Part shown: piece after piece, positions 12,170 through 19,225 of the stretch
Layout: the number at the start of each line of letters is the position of its first letter
How positions within the stretch are numbered: the stretch's first letter is position 1
Source: a virus
IMG/VR virus record: IMGVR_UViG_3300029448_000296
Coordinates: 1 to 28,867 of that record
Reading direction: 5' to 3' (one strand)
DNA: 28,867 nucleotides
Notes under the pieces: model-generated
The model's input: the letters and a program-made list of their open reading frames with translations, nothing else
The model's database searches: none
Told to the model about the DNA's origin: nothing
Position numbers and translations under genes: made by a program

Positions 12170-12374
12170 AGGTGAAGAGTATCAAATAATTATTGATATT
12201 TGCGAAAAAGTAGATGAGATGGTCGAACAGGTAGATGCTTTTTGTAAAATAAAATATGGACATAATAATTGGATTTTTACTGATGACCTTTCAAAACAAG
12301 AACTAAAAGAAATAGAAGATAAAAAACTCGGAGAAGTAATTCCAAGTATTGTTTTTTATTATAAGAAAATTTAA
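12156..12374 (+). CDS. Small hypothetical protein, GTG start, 72 aa
   Basis: Start at GTG 12156 is preferred over GTG 12129 because GGAGGTGA (12143-12150) is immediately upstream. The product is acidic and helical (QIIIDICEKVDEMVEQVDAF), with an aromatic YGHNNWIFTDDL loop and a terminal strand IPSIVFYYKKI. Unknown function. It is sandwiched between polymerase and nuclease genes and shares TAATG with the nuclease, suggesting a replication or recombination accessory role. Confidence 0.75.
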   Translation: MKPTKGEEYQIIIDICEKVDEMVEQVDAFCKIKYGHNNWIFTDDLSKQELKEIEDKKLGEVIPSIVFYYKKI

Positions 12375-12676
12375 TGAAACCTACTAAATCACATAGTAGA
12401 AAAGGAGACATTGCAGAATTAAAAGCAGTTACTTTTTTATTAGAAAAAGGTTATGAAGTTTTTAGAAACTGTGGTTGTGATGGACCAGTAGATATTGTAG
12501 CAATAGATGAAAAAAACAATGTTAGTTTAATAGATGTTAAAACTTTAGTGGGTAATTATGCTACTAAACAAAGAACACCTAAACAGAAAGTATTAGGAGT
12601 AAAAATATTAGGGTATAATCCAAAAACACAAAATATAAAATTTGTAAATCACAGGGGAGATTATAATGAGACCTAA
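12374..12676 (+). CDS. PD-(D/E)XK nuclease, Holliday-junction-resolvase-like, 100 aa
   Basis: The order E15 (KGDIAELKAV), GPVD40-IVAID and ID54-V-K56 is the PD-(D/E)XK signature: a helix Glu, a strand Asp and a D-x-K on the next strand. Size and motif spacing resemble archaeal-type Holliday junction resolvases or YraN-like nucleases. In this position it could resolve branched replication intermediates, the role of T7 gp3 endonuclease I. It shares TAATG with the gene before and overlaps the next by 11 bases. The exact substrate cannot be told from sequence. Confidence 0.8.
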   Translation: MKPTKSHSRKGDIAELKAVTFLLEKGYEVFRNCGCDGPVDIVAIDEKNNVSLIDVKTLVGNYATKQRTPKQKVLGVKILGYNPKTQNIKFVNHRGDYNET

Positions 12677-13100
12677 AAAAGAAGACAGAAAAAAGTTTGA
12701 TATTGATTTACAATATGGAACTATCCGAGAGGATAAAATAGCTGATTTATTTACTAACAAAAAGATAGAAGTAAAATCAGAAAAAGATATATGGCAGACA
12801 ACAGGTAATATAGCGATTGAATATCAGTCCTATAATAAACCATCTGGAATAAAGGCAACTGAATCAGATTACTGGTTTCATAATCTTTGTATCGGTGATG
12901 ACGAGTACTGCACATTAGTATTTAAAACAGATGTTCTTAGAAAGATTGTAGAACAACTTGATACATTTAAATCAGTAAGTGGTGGTGACCACAATGCCAG
13001 TAGAATGTTTTTAGTTAATTTACAAAAACTATTTTCTACAGATGTCATAAAAGCATTTAAGGAGTTAGACGATGCCGAGAAAGAAAAAGAAAAATCTTGA
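12666..13100 (+). CDS. Putative PD-(D/E)XK-type endonuclease, 144 aa
   Basis: After a basic start, residues 14-55 (GTIREDKIADLF, then KKIEVKSEKD with E35-V-K37) suggest a restriction-endonuclease-like core: conserved helix Glu, then E-x-K on a strand, followed by WQTTGNIAIEYQ. The second half (SDYWFHNLCI, then a helical, Lys/Glu-rich tail) has no assigned role. It lies between two other nuclease genes, overlapping both. It is probably active in host DNA breakdown or recombination; assignment is by motif pattern only and weaker than for its neighbours. Confidence 0.6.
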   Translation: MRPKKEDRKKFDIDLQYGTIREDKIADLFTNKKIEVKSEKDIWQTTGNIAIEYQSYNKPSGIKATESDYWFHNLCIGDDEYCTLVFKTDVLRKIVEQLDTFKSVSGGDHNASRMFLVNLQKLFSTDVIKAFKELDDAEKEKEKS

Positions 13101-13953
13101 TACGTTAATAGAAGATATTTACTCAGTCGTTGGTGAGTTGGGTGAAGGTAAAGCTATTGATGTAAGTGAAGAGGACTTAGACAAGTTTGGTGAGTTTATG
13201 CGACAAGCATTAAAAGATTGGTTAACTCCTAGAGCTAATAAGAAACCAACACTGCGTATGTCTAATATTGGTAGACCACAAAGACAACTTTGGTTTGATA
13301 TGAAAAGAGATAGTTATGCTGGAGGAGTATCACCACCAACTATGATTAAATTTTTATATGGTCACATACTTGAAAGGGTTGTGTTGTTCTTAACAGAACT
13401 TGCCGGTCATGAAGTTACTGATGAGCAGAAAGAAATAAAAGTAAGTGGCATACTAGGACATATGGATTGTAAGATAGATGGAGAGGTTATTGATATCAAA
13501 TCTGCCTCTGGTTTTGCATTTCAAAAGTTTGCTAATGGCACTTTGGCAGAGTCAGATGCATTTGGGTATATGGCTCAATTATCTGGTTATGAACATGCAG
13601 AGGGTACAAATAAAGGCGGATTCGTTGCTATCAATAAAGAGAACGGAGAACTTGCATTATTTCGACCAGAAGAACTTGACAAAGTAAATATAGAAACTAA
13701 AATTAGAACAGTCAAAAAAATAATTAAGTCAGACTCTCCACCTGAACTTTGTTACCAACCAATAGCCGATGGTGCTTCTGGAAACATGAAGCTCCCTAGA
13801 GAGTGCGGTTGGTGTCCACATAAATTTGAATGTCATAAAGATTCAAACGATGGTAAAGGTCTTCGTGTATTTCAGTATGCGAAAGGACTTACTTATTTAA
13901 CTAAAGTAGAAAAGCTGCCAAAAGTAGAAGAAATAACAGAGAAGTTTGTATGA
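13072..13953 (+). CDS. Cas4/RecB-like PD-(D/E)XK exonuclease with Cys cluster
   Basis: 293 aa. Motifs in order: basic N-terminus; GHILE101 helix; GHMD132 strand; EVID141-I-K143; and Q170 in an AQLSGY helix, the QxxxY-type motif of RecB-family nucleases. C227, C245, C248 and C254 (CGWCPHKFEC) form a four-Cys set like the Fe-S cluster of Cas4 and AddB nucleases. It probably supplies the 5'-3' exonuclease activity of T7 gp6 for primer removal, recombination and host DNA recycling. It overlaps the previous gene by 29 bases and the next by four. The Fe-S cluster is inferred from Cys spacing. Confidence 0.85.
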   Translation: MPRKKKKNLDTLIEDIYSVVGELGEGKAIDVSEEDLDKFGEFMRQALKDWLTPRANKKPTLRMSNIGRPQRQLWFDMKRDSYAGGVSPPTMIKFLYGHILERVVLFLTELAGHEVTDEQKEIKVSGILGHMDCKIDGEVIDIKSASGFAFQKFANGTLAESDAFGYMAQLSGYEHAEGTNKGGFVAINKENGELALFRPEELDKVNIETKIRTVKKIIKSDSPPELCYQPIADGASGNMKLPRECGWCPHKFECHKDSNDGKGLRVFQYAKGLTYLTKVEKLPKVEEITEKFV

Positions 13954-14219
13954 TGATTTGGAGTGACCAAGAATCTAAAGAAGAAATAAAAGAAGACGTA
14001 GTTAATAAACCTAAACACTATAATCAAGGTGGCATAGAGTGTATAGACGCTATTGAATCTATGTTAACTCATGAAGAGTTTGTTGGTTATCTGCGTGGTA
14101 ACTCATTGAAGTATAGATGGAGATTCCGTTATAAAAATGGTGTAGAGGACTTACGTAAAGCTGAGTGGTACGAAAATAAATTACTTGAAATATTGGAGGA
14201 AAAAGTAAATGGTAGATAA
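13950..14219 (+). CDS. DUF3310 protein (T7 gp1.7-related), 89 aa
   Basis: The stretch NKPKHYNQGGIECIDAIESM, then GYLRGNSLKYRWRFRYKNG and EDLRKAEWYENKL, matches the DUF3310 signature: HY-x2-GGIE-IDAIE, GN-x-IKY and EDL-KA-WY. DUF3310 is widespread in phages, and T7 gp1.7, a nucleotide kinase-like protein, is related. Location directly upstream of nrdA and after nucleases fits nucleotide metabolism. Two start codons (13950 and 13953) are possible. It overlaps nrdA by 11 bases. Confidence 0.85.
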   Translation: MMIWSDQESKEEIKEDVVNKPKHYNQGGIECIDAIESMLTHEEFVGYLRGNSLKYRWRFRYKNGVEDLRKAEWYENKLLEILEEKVNGR

Positions 14220-16101
14220 GAAAGGTGAGCTACCTTATCTAGGAATAATAATTAATTATGATAAAGATAAAAAGCTTGATAAATTTAGTAAAGATACAAT
14301 CAAAGATAGATATTTATGGGAAGATGAAGAAAGCCCTCAAGAAGCATTTGCTCGTGCCTCTGTCTATGTTAGTACATACAAAGGCGAAACAGATTATGAA
14401 ATGGCTCAAAGGATATACGATTACTCTTCTAACCATTGGTTTATGTTTAGCACACCTATTCTTTCTAATGGTGGCACTACTAGAGGTCTGCCTATTAGTT
14501 GTTTCTTAAATCATGTGCCTGATAGTAGACATGGTTTATCAGCTCACTACGATGAAAACATTTGGTTAGCTAGTTCTGGTGGCGGTATTGGTGGCTACTG
14601 GGGAGAGGTAAGAAGTGATGGTGTTTCTACTTCTAATGGTAGTAGGTCTACAGGGTCTATACCTTTTATGCATGTGGTTGACTCTCAAATGTTGGCTTTC
14701 AATCAAGGCACAACAAGACGTGGTAGTTATGCAGCTTATCTAGATATATCGCATCCAGAAATAGAAGAGTTTATGATAATGCGAAAAGAATCTGGTGGGG
14801 ATATAAATAGAAAGTGTTTAAACTTACATCATGGTATTAACATAACAAATGCATTTCTAGATGCTATTCGTAATGACGATGACTGGCGATTAATTGACCC
14901 TAAATCTGGTGATGCTGTTAAGATAGTCAAAGCTAGAGAGTTATGGTCTAAAATATTAGAGACTCGTGCAGAGACTGGTGAGCCTTATCTAATTAATATA
15001 GATACTTGTAACGACCACCTCCCTAAAGAACAAAAAGAATTAGGATTAGAAGTTAGGCAAAGTAATTTATGTTCAGAAATAACTCTACCTACAAACGAAG
15101 AAAGAACTGCTGTGTGCTGTTTGTCAAGTGTAAACCTTGAACACTATGATGAATGGTCCAAGGATAATCTTTTTATAGAAGATTTAATAACTATGCTTGA
15201 CAATGTTTTACAACATTTTATAGATAATGCAGTCGATACAGTACAACTTGGAGAATATAATGCAAACTTTAAAAGATTTAAAAACTACATTAAAGAAGAT
15301 AAAGAAGGATTTACAAAAGCAGCCTACTCTGCTTATAGAGAAAGGTCGATTGGTTTGGGTGCAATGGGTTTCCATTCTTACCTCCAATCTAAAAACATTC
15401 CTTTTGAAGGTATCTTTGCTACTGGATTTAATTATAAAGCGTTTAAGCACATTAAAGAAGCTGCGATGGAAGCATCTAAGAAACTGGCTGATAACAGGGG
15501 TGAAGCTCCTGACGTTTCTAACTCTGGTTACCGCAATGCTCATCTTCTTGCTGTTGCCCCTAATGCTAGTAGTAGTATCATATGCGGTGGTACGTCACCG
15601 TCAATAGAACCTGTTAGGGCTAATGTTTATACACATAAAACTTTATCTGGAAGTTATAAAGTAAAAAACAAATATTTAGAAAAATTAATAAATAAAAAAA
15701 TAAAAGACCCTAAAAAGAAAGAAAAACTTTGGCAAGAAATTAACGTAGCAAAAGGTTCAATACAAGATTTAAAACAATTTACTGACGAAGAAAAAGAAGT
15801 ATTTAAGACTGCAGATGAAATTAATCAAATCTGGGTGGTAGAACACGCATATAAGCGTCAAGAATTTATATGTCAGGCTCAGTCAGTCAATTTATTTTTT
15901 GTGCCTCCAGACTCCTCTATGGAGCAGGAAACGCATGATGAGTATTTACAGTATGTAAGTGATGTTCACTGGTATGCAATGAATACACTTAAATCACTGT
16001 ATTATTTTAGGTCTGATGCAGCAAAAGCAGCAGAGAATGTAAATGTTAAAGTTCCACGTATTAAATTAGATGAAGTGGAATGCATAGCTTGTGAGGGATA
16101 A
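14209..16101 (+). CDS. nrdA: Class I ribonucleotide reductase, large (alpha) subunit
   Basis: 630 aa, versus about 760 in E. coli. It converts ribonucleoside diphosphates to deoxy forms for phage DNA synthesis. Visible active-site features: C98 (ISCFLN), N286-L-C288-S-E290, redox partner C303/C304 (AVCCLSSVNL), the YY radical-transfer pair in LKSLYYFRSD, and a C-terminal thioredoxin/glutaredoxin-facing C625-x2-C628 tail. The N-terminal ATP-cone of allosteric NrdA is missing; the protein begins just before the ESPQEAFARA segment that in E. coli lies well inside. Shine-Dalgarno GGAGG lies upstream in the DUF3310 gene. nrdB follows after two small genes. Confidence 0.96.
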   Translation: MVDKKGELPYLGIIINYDKDKKLDKFSKDTIKDRYLWEDEESPQEAFARASVYVSTYKGETDYEMAQRIYDYSSNHWFMFSTPILSNGGTTRGLPISCFLNHVPDSRHGLSAHYDENIWLASSGGGIGGYWGEVRSDGVSTSNGSRSTGSIPFMHVVDSQMLAFNQGTTRRGSYAAYLDISHPEIEEFMIMRKESGGDINRKCLNLHHGINITNAFLDAIRNDDDWRLIDPKSGDAVKIVKARELWSKILETRAETGEPYLINIDTCNDHLPKEQKELGLEVRQSNLCSEITLPTNEERTAVCCLSSVNLEHYDEWSKDNLFIEDLITMLDNVLQHFIDNAVDTVQLGEYNANFKRFKNYIKEDKEGFTKAAYSAYRERSIGLGAMGFHSYLQSKNIPFEGIFATGFNYKAFKHIKEAAMEASKKLADNRGEAPDVSNSGYRNAHLLAVAPNASSSIICGGTSPSIEPVRANVYTHKTLSGSYKVKNKYLEKLINKKIKDPKKKEKLWQEINVAKGSIQDLKQFTDEEKEVFKTADEINQIWVVEHAYKRQEFICQAQSVNLFFVPPDSSMEQETHDEYLQYVSDVHWYAMNTLKSLYYFRSDAAKAAENVNVKVPRIKLDEVECIACEG

Positions 16102-16103
16102 AT

Positions 16104-16313
16104 ATGAGTATATATTCAGGAAGTAAGCTTTATGAAGCATTAAAAGCTAAATATGAAGCTGAGATTATGGAAGCAAAAGCTAACATAGAAATTTATTTAG
16201 ATAACAAAGTAGGTGTAGCAGAACATCCTAATGTTGTTGAATCATTAGATAAGTTAATAGAACAGTTAGCTAGTGCAGAAGATAAATTAAAAACTTTAAA
16301 ACAAAACTATTAG
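16104..16313 (+). CDS. Small coiled-coil protein between nrdA and nrdB, 69 aa
   Basis: Two helices (LYEALKAKYEAEIMEAKANI and VESLDKLIEQLASAEDKLKT) joined by a short loop with GVAEHPN, giving a likely helical hairpin. The start follows the nrdA stop by two bases. Similar small proteins occur in this position in marine podoviruses as I remember them, without known function. Co-expression with RNR is certain from spacing; an RNR-related role is inference. Confidence 0.8.
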   Translation: MSIYSGSKLYEALKAKYEAEIMEAKANIEIYLDNKVGVAEHPNVVESLDKLIEQLASAEDKLKTLKQNY

Positions 16314-16321
16314 GAGAAACT

Positions 16322-16471
16322 ATGAGAAACCCGTTTAACTACATTTTAATATTTGTAGGTTTATTTGTAGCGTTTGGATTGTATGTCAGCAGCGTCTACT
16401 CTAACTTAGACTATACAAATTATCCAGATAATCATTTATGTATTCAAGAATGTTGGGAGGATATAGGATGA
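16322..16471 (+). CDS. Membrane or exported micro-protein between nrdA and nrdB, 49 aa
   Basis: Residues 6-24 (NYILIFVGLFVAFGLYVSS) form a hydrophobic segment after MRNPF, typical of a signal anchor or signal peptide. The tail is polar with two Cys (CIQEC). Shine-Dalgarno TAGGAG lies eight bases before the ATG, and it overlaps nrdB by four bases (ATGA). No family is recognised. A membrane protein inside an RNR operon is unexpected. Confidence 0.75.
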   Translation: MRNPFNYILIFVGLFVAFGLYVSSVYSNLDYTNYPDNHLCIQECWEDIG

Positions 16472-17460
16472 GTTTATTAAGCACTAGAGAATATTATAAA
16501 CCGTTTGATTACGCATGGATGTTTGAATACTATGATTTACAAAACAAAATGCACTGGCATCCTATGTCTGTACCTTTACACACTGATGTCAAAGATTGGA
16601 ATGAAAAACTAACAGATTCTGAAAAGAATTTATTGACACAGATATTTAGATTGTTTACTCAGTCTGATGTAGATGTAGCGTCTGGTTATGTGGAAAGATA
16701 CATGCAGTTATTTAAATTACCAGAAGCACGTATGATGATGTTAGCTTTTGGTAACATGGAGGCTATCCATCAACATTCCTACAGCTTGTTATTAGATACA
16801 GTTGGTATGCCTGAAATAGAATACAAAGCTTTTTCTGAATATGAAGAGATGTCTAAGAAGCATGACTACATAACAGAACTTAAAACATTAAAGACTGATA
16901 AGAGAACTATAGCAAAAGCATTAGCAGTTTACTCTGCTTTTACTGAAGGCTTACAACTCTTTAGTAGCTTTGCAATCTTGATGAACTTCCAAAGGTTTGG
17001 CAAGATGAAAGGTATGTGTCAGATAGTAGCTTACTCTATACGTGATGAGAGTTTACACGTAGAAGCTATGACTAAACTATTTAGAGAATTTATAAAAGAG
17101 AATATCGACATATGGACAGATGACTTCAAAAAAGAAATCTATCAGATATGTAGAGATATGGTAAAACTTGAAGAAAAGTTTTTAGACTTAGTATTTGAGA
17201 TGGGAGATATTGAAGGGCTAACTAAAGAGGAAATGTATGCATACAATAAGTACATTGCCGACAGAAGATTGTTACAGTTGGGATTAAAACCTAACTACAA
17301 ACAAAAAGACAATCCTTTGACTTGGTTAGATGATGTGTTAGGTGTGGAGCACCAGAACTTTTTTGAAGGTAGGGCAACGTCATATCAAAAAGCCGGACTC
17401 AGAGGTGATTATGGAAAATTAACCTTTGCAGGATTTGATAATGAAAGCGAGACGAAATGA
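16468..17460 (+). CDS. nrdB: Class I ribonucleotide reductase, small (beta) subunit
   Basis: 330 aa from ATG 16468, which follows GGGAGG; an upstream in-frame ATG (16438) belongs to the overlapping micro-protein and has no ribosome-binding site. The diiron site is complete: an Asp near 67-69, E98-A-I-H101, E160 (FTEGLQLF) and E194-x2-H197 (RDESLHVEA). The radical Tyr is at the usual H+4 position (Y105). It should therefore be a standard tyrosyl-radical subunit pairing with the upstream NrdA. The C-terminal tail beyond the helical core (FAGFDNESETK) should dock on NrdA. Confidence 0.96.
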   Translation: MSLLSTREYYKPFDYAWMFEYYDLQNKMHWHPMSVPLHTDVKDWNEKLTDSEKNLLTQIFRLFTQSDVDVASGYVERYMQLFKLPEARMMMLAFGNMEAIHQHSYSLLLDTVGMPEIEYKAFSEYEEMSKKHDYITELKTLKTDKRTIAKALAVYSAFTEGLQLFSSFAILMNFQRFGKMKGMCQIVAYSIRDESLHVEAMTKLFREFIKENIDIWTDDFKKEIYQICRDMVKLEEKFLDLVFEMGDIEGLTKEEMYAYNKYIADRRLLQLGLKPNYKQKDNPLTWLDDVLGVEHQNFFEGRATSYQKAGLRGDYGKLTFAGFDNESETK

Positions 17461-17674
17461 AGCAAAACTTTTAAGTTATACTCTACTGTATGACAGGTCA
17501 GGAAAACTTGTCACAGAAAGAACTTCTACAGATATTACAGAGCTTAAAAAATATTTTACACTTGAAGAATACGAAACTCTCAAAACTATTATGAGAGAAG
17601 CTACTCAACAATTAGATACTGTTCATAATCATATAGAAGCATGTTTAAATGCTAGAATTATGAATAGTAAATAA
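17441..17674 (+). CDS. Hypothetical protein after nrdB, 77 aa
   Basis: ATG 17441 is chosen over TTG 17426 because AGGA (17430-17433) is spaced for it. Basic N-terminus (MKARRNEAKLLSYTLLYDRS), then a helical body (ELKKYFTLEEYETLKTIMRE) and a helix with HNHIEACLNAR. Unknown function. It overlaps nrdB by 20 bases and is the last plus-strand gene. Its stop codon abuts the stop of the opposing minus-strand micro-gene with no base between. Confidence 0.75.
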   Translation: MKARRNEAKLLSYTLLYDRSGKLVTERTSTDITELKKYFTLEEYETLKTIMREATQQLDTVHNHIEACLNARIMNSK

Positions 17675-17764
17675 TTAGAATGAGTTGAATACGGTGTAAG
17701 AGTAAGCCACTAAAAACCAGAAACTAAAACATAAAATACAGATTTCTTCTGTACCCCTTCCCAT
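17675..17764 (-). CDS. Membrane micro-protein at the convergent junction, 29 aa
   Basis: An ATG at 17762-17764 (minus strand) follows AAGGAGG with four bases of spacing, the same short spacing used by many small genes here. The product is MGRGTEEICILCFSFWFLV followed by AYSYTVFNSF; residues 8-27 form one hydrophobic helix. There is no lipobox. It lies 22 bases after the stop of the 116-aa membrane protein, at the end of the lysis block, so it may be a lysis modulator or spanin-like partner. Function inferred from location only. Confidence 0.6.
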   Translation of the reverse strand: MGRGTEEICILCFSFWFLVAYSYTVFNSF

Positions 17765-17786
17765 TTTTCCTCCTTGTGGGGAATTG

Positions 17787-18137
17787 TTAATCTTTACGTT
17801 TATCTTTTTGCTGTGCCTTGGCAATCTTATCTTTCTCAATAAGTTGTGGTGCTCCAAGGGCAGTTTTAAGAAAAACCTCCTGTCGTATGATTTCGTTGTC
17901 GACTGAACGTACTCGGTCTATGAGAGAAACAAGAATGTTCATCTGCGAATCCAGTTTAGCATCCAGTCTTTTTTCAACAGCAGTTAGACTCTCATTGATT
18001 TTGTCATCAACTACATCTATCTTCTGCTCCATTCCATTAATAATTTTATTCAGTAGCTTCCATACGAAAAAGCCCAATCCTAGTGTCATAGCAATAGGAA
18101 AGCCGACATCATTTATTAATGTAACAATTTCATTCAT
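17787..18137 (-). CDS. Single-TM coiled-coil protein, lysis-cassette (i-spanin- or holin-like), 116 aa
   Basis: Residues 10-31 (DVGFPIAMTLGLGFFVWKLL) form an N-terminal transmembrane helix. The rest is a long coiled coil (VVDDKINESLTAVEKRLDAK and on) with a Lys-rich end. This N-in single-TM plus coiled-coil plan fits either BhlA/XhlA-type holin-like proteins or an inner-membrane spanin. It sits just after the 3TM holin and a 25-codon ORF, with which it overlaps by eight bases. The precise lysis role is open. Confidence 0.75.
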   Translation of the reverse strand: MNEIVTLINDVGFPIAMTLGLGFFVWKLLNKIINGMEQKIDVVDDKINESLTAVEKRLDAKLDSQMNILVSLIDRVRSVDNEIIRQEVFLKTALGAPQLIEKDKIAKAQQKDKRKD

Positions 18138-18207
18138 TTTCTTCTGATTCTTCCCAAATATTTAGGGATTGGTCAACTATGTCTTGTATAGTCTTAGGTC
18201 TCTCCAC
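18130..18207 (-). CDS. Possible 25-aa acidic micro-protein in the lysis cassette
   Basis: A GTG at 18205-18207 overlaps the holin stop (TAGTG) and opens a 25-codon frame reading MERPKTIQDIVDQSLNIW then EESEENE, ending eight bases inside the next gene. It exactly fills an otherwise empty 69-base gap, and the sequence is natural for a small helix with an acidic tail. There is no strong Shine-Dalgarno, so it would depend on coupling. Confidence 0.45.
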   Translation of the reverse strand: MERPKTIQDIVDQSLNIWEESEENE

Positions 18208-18605
18208 TAGTTACCTTTTGTAACCTTTTCTTTCTTCTCAAAAGTTCTGAGACCTGCCATGCCAAGCATAGCCATTAAGATTGTAGATAATTGACTAAAG
18301 TCAAACTCAGGTAACTCAACTTGAATACCTGCTATACCTACAGCAAATTGAATCATAGGTGCAAGGATAAAGTGATACATCATGGCTAGACTACATACCC
18401 AACCAACTGAGGGTCTCCATCCTGCGACAAACCAATTTTTACTTGCAGCTTCTACTTTGTTAACTTCTATTTGTGCAAGGTTGGCGGTTTGTAATTGTGT
18501 CTTGAGTTCATGCTCAAGTTGCATTTTTAAGTTTTTATCTGCAACAAATTTACCAAGTACTTTACCTGCTATTCCCACTACAGAGTTAGTTATTGGGTCA
18601 GCCAT
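18207..18605 (-). CDS. Holin, 3TM family (GTA_holin_3TM-like)
   Basis: 132 aa. Core AASKNWFVAGWRPSVGWVCS (residues 53-72) followed by a hydrophobic stretch to FILAP and a third hydrophobic segment near 105-119 (QLSTILMAMLGMAGL) match the 3TM holin family found in gene transfer agents and phages, whose hallmark is W-F-V-A-G-W-R-P-x-x-G-W. It should permeabilise the inner membrane so that the M15 endolysin upstream in the operon reaches the wall. Shine-Dalgarno AAGGAGGAG lies within the end of the preceding gene, which it overlaps by eight bases. Confidence 0.88.
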   Translation of the reverse strand: MADPITNSVVGIAGKVLGKFVADKNLKMQLEHELKTQLQTANLAQIEVNKVEAASKNWFVAGWRPSVGWVCSLAMMYHFILAPMIQFAVGIAGIQVELPEFDFSQLSTILMAMLGMAGLRTFEKKEKVTKGN

Positions 18606-18858
18606 CTGTCTCCTCCTTTGTAAAATCTAAACTTCTTTCTAGTGTTTGATGTACTAAGTCTATGATGTGCTCAGATAACTCATCGGCTTTGTTCTGATAG
18701 TTTTTATCTAAGGCTCTAGTAAAATGCATGTCTAATAAACTTTCATAGACATTTCTAAATTGTTCTCTCTTTAACCAAGGCTCATTACCTTTAGCTCTAG
18801 CTTTACAATCTATCTTGTAAGCTTCATCAAGGTCTGATTCTCTATATAAAACTAGCAT
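18598..18858 (-). CDS. Hypothetical protein between endolysin and holin, 86 aa
   Basis: Helical and charged: MLVLYRESDLDEAYKIDCKA, then EQFRNVYESLLDMHFTRALD and a C-terminal helix ELSEHIIDLVHQTLERSL. It has no transmembrane segment or lipobox. It overlaps the endolysin stop by one base (TAATG) and the holin start by eight. Function unknown; co-translation with lysis genes suggests a role in lysis timing, though T7 places a small terminase gene in a comparable zone and that cannot be excluded. Confidence 0.75.
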   Translation of the reverse strand: MLVLYRESDLDEAYKIDCKARAKGNEPWLKREQFRNVYESLLDMHFTRALDKNYQNKADELSEHIIDLVHQTLERSLDFTKEETDG

Positions 18859-19223
18859 TAGTAACTCCAGATACGAGGAGAAGGTCTTGTGTCATCCATG
18901 TCTAAGTGAATAAACCTAGCACCGACATCGCCTTTCTGAGAAACACCTATTCTTTTAATACCAAATCGTAGAGCTACTTCAACAACTTTGTAAGCTTGTT
19001 CCATGTGTACAAGTATGTCTACAGCTTTACCAGAAGCATGTGCTCCGGGTCGAGACTTCTTAGCTTCTATTGGATGTTTAGGAGAACGGTAGCCACTTGT
19101 AATAACAAATGCAAAACCACACTCTGCTCTAATCTCATCTAAGACCTTCATAAAGTCTTTATCCATTTTACAGTCACCTGTGTGACTGCACTTTAATTCA
19201 TCTTCTGTAAAGTATTTATACAT
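18858..19223 (-). CDS. M15A-family peptidase endolysin, 121 aa
   Basis: The zinc-site motif H62-x6-D69 (GAHASGKAVDI) and H106 (RFIHLDM), together with TSGYRSPKHP near 42-51, identify an M15A (D-Ala-D-Ala carboxypeptidase or L-Ala-D-Glu peptidase-type) fold. It is a single-domain enzyme with no signal peptide, so it needs the downstream holin for export. It would cut peptidoglycan cross-links at the end of infection. It follows the 1343-aa virion protein by two bases. Confidence 0.92.
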   Translation of the reverse strand: MYKYFTEDELKCSHTGDCKMDKDFMKVLDEIRAECGFAFVITSGYRSPKHPIEAKKSRPGAHASGKAVDILVHMEQAYKVVEVALRFGIKRIGVSQKGDVGARFIHLDMDDTRPSPRIWSY

Positions 19224-19225
19224 TA

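Noticed and set aside
15208-15543. 111-aa minus-strand ORF inside nrdA
   Set aside because: Antisense shadow of a well-supported catalytic region of NrdA.
17738-17752. ACAGA/TCTGT hairpin as a terminator between the convergent operons
   Set aside because: Only five base pairs, no T run on the plus side, and it lies within the coding frame of the 29-aa micro-protein.
17818-18147. 109-aa plus-strand ORF opposite the TM coiled-coil protein
   Set aside because: Shadow of the minus-strand gene, with Ser/Cys-rich unnatural composition and no ribosome-binding site.
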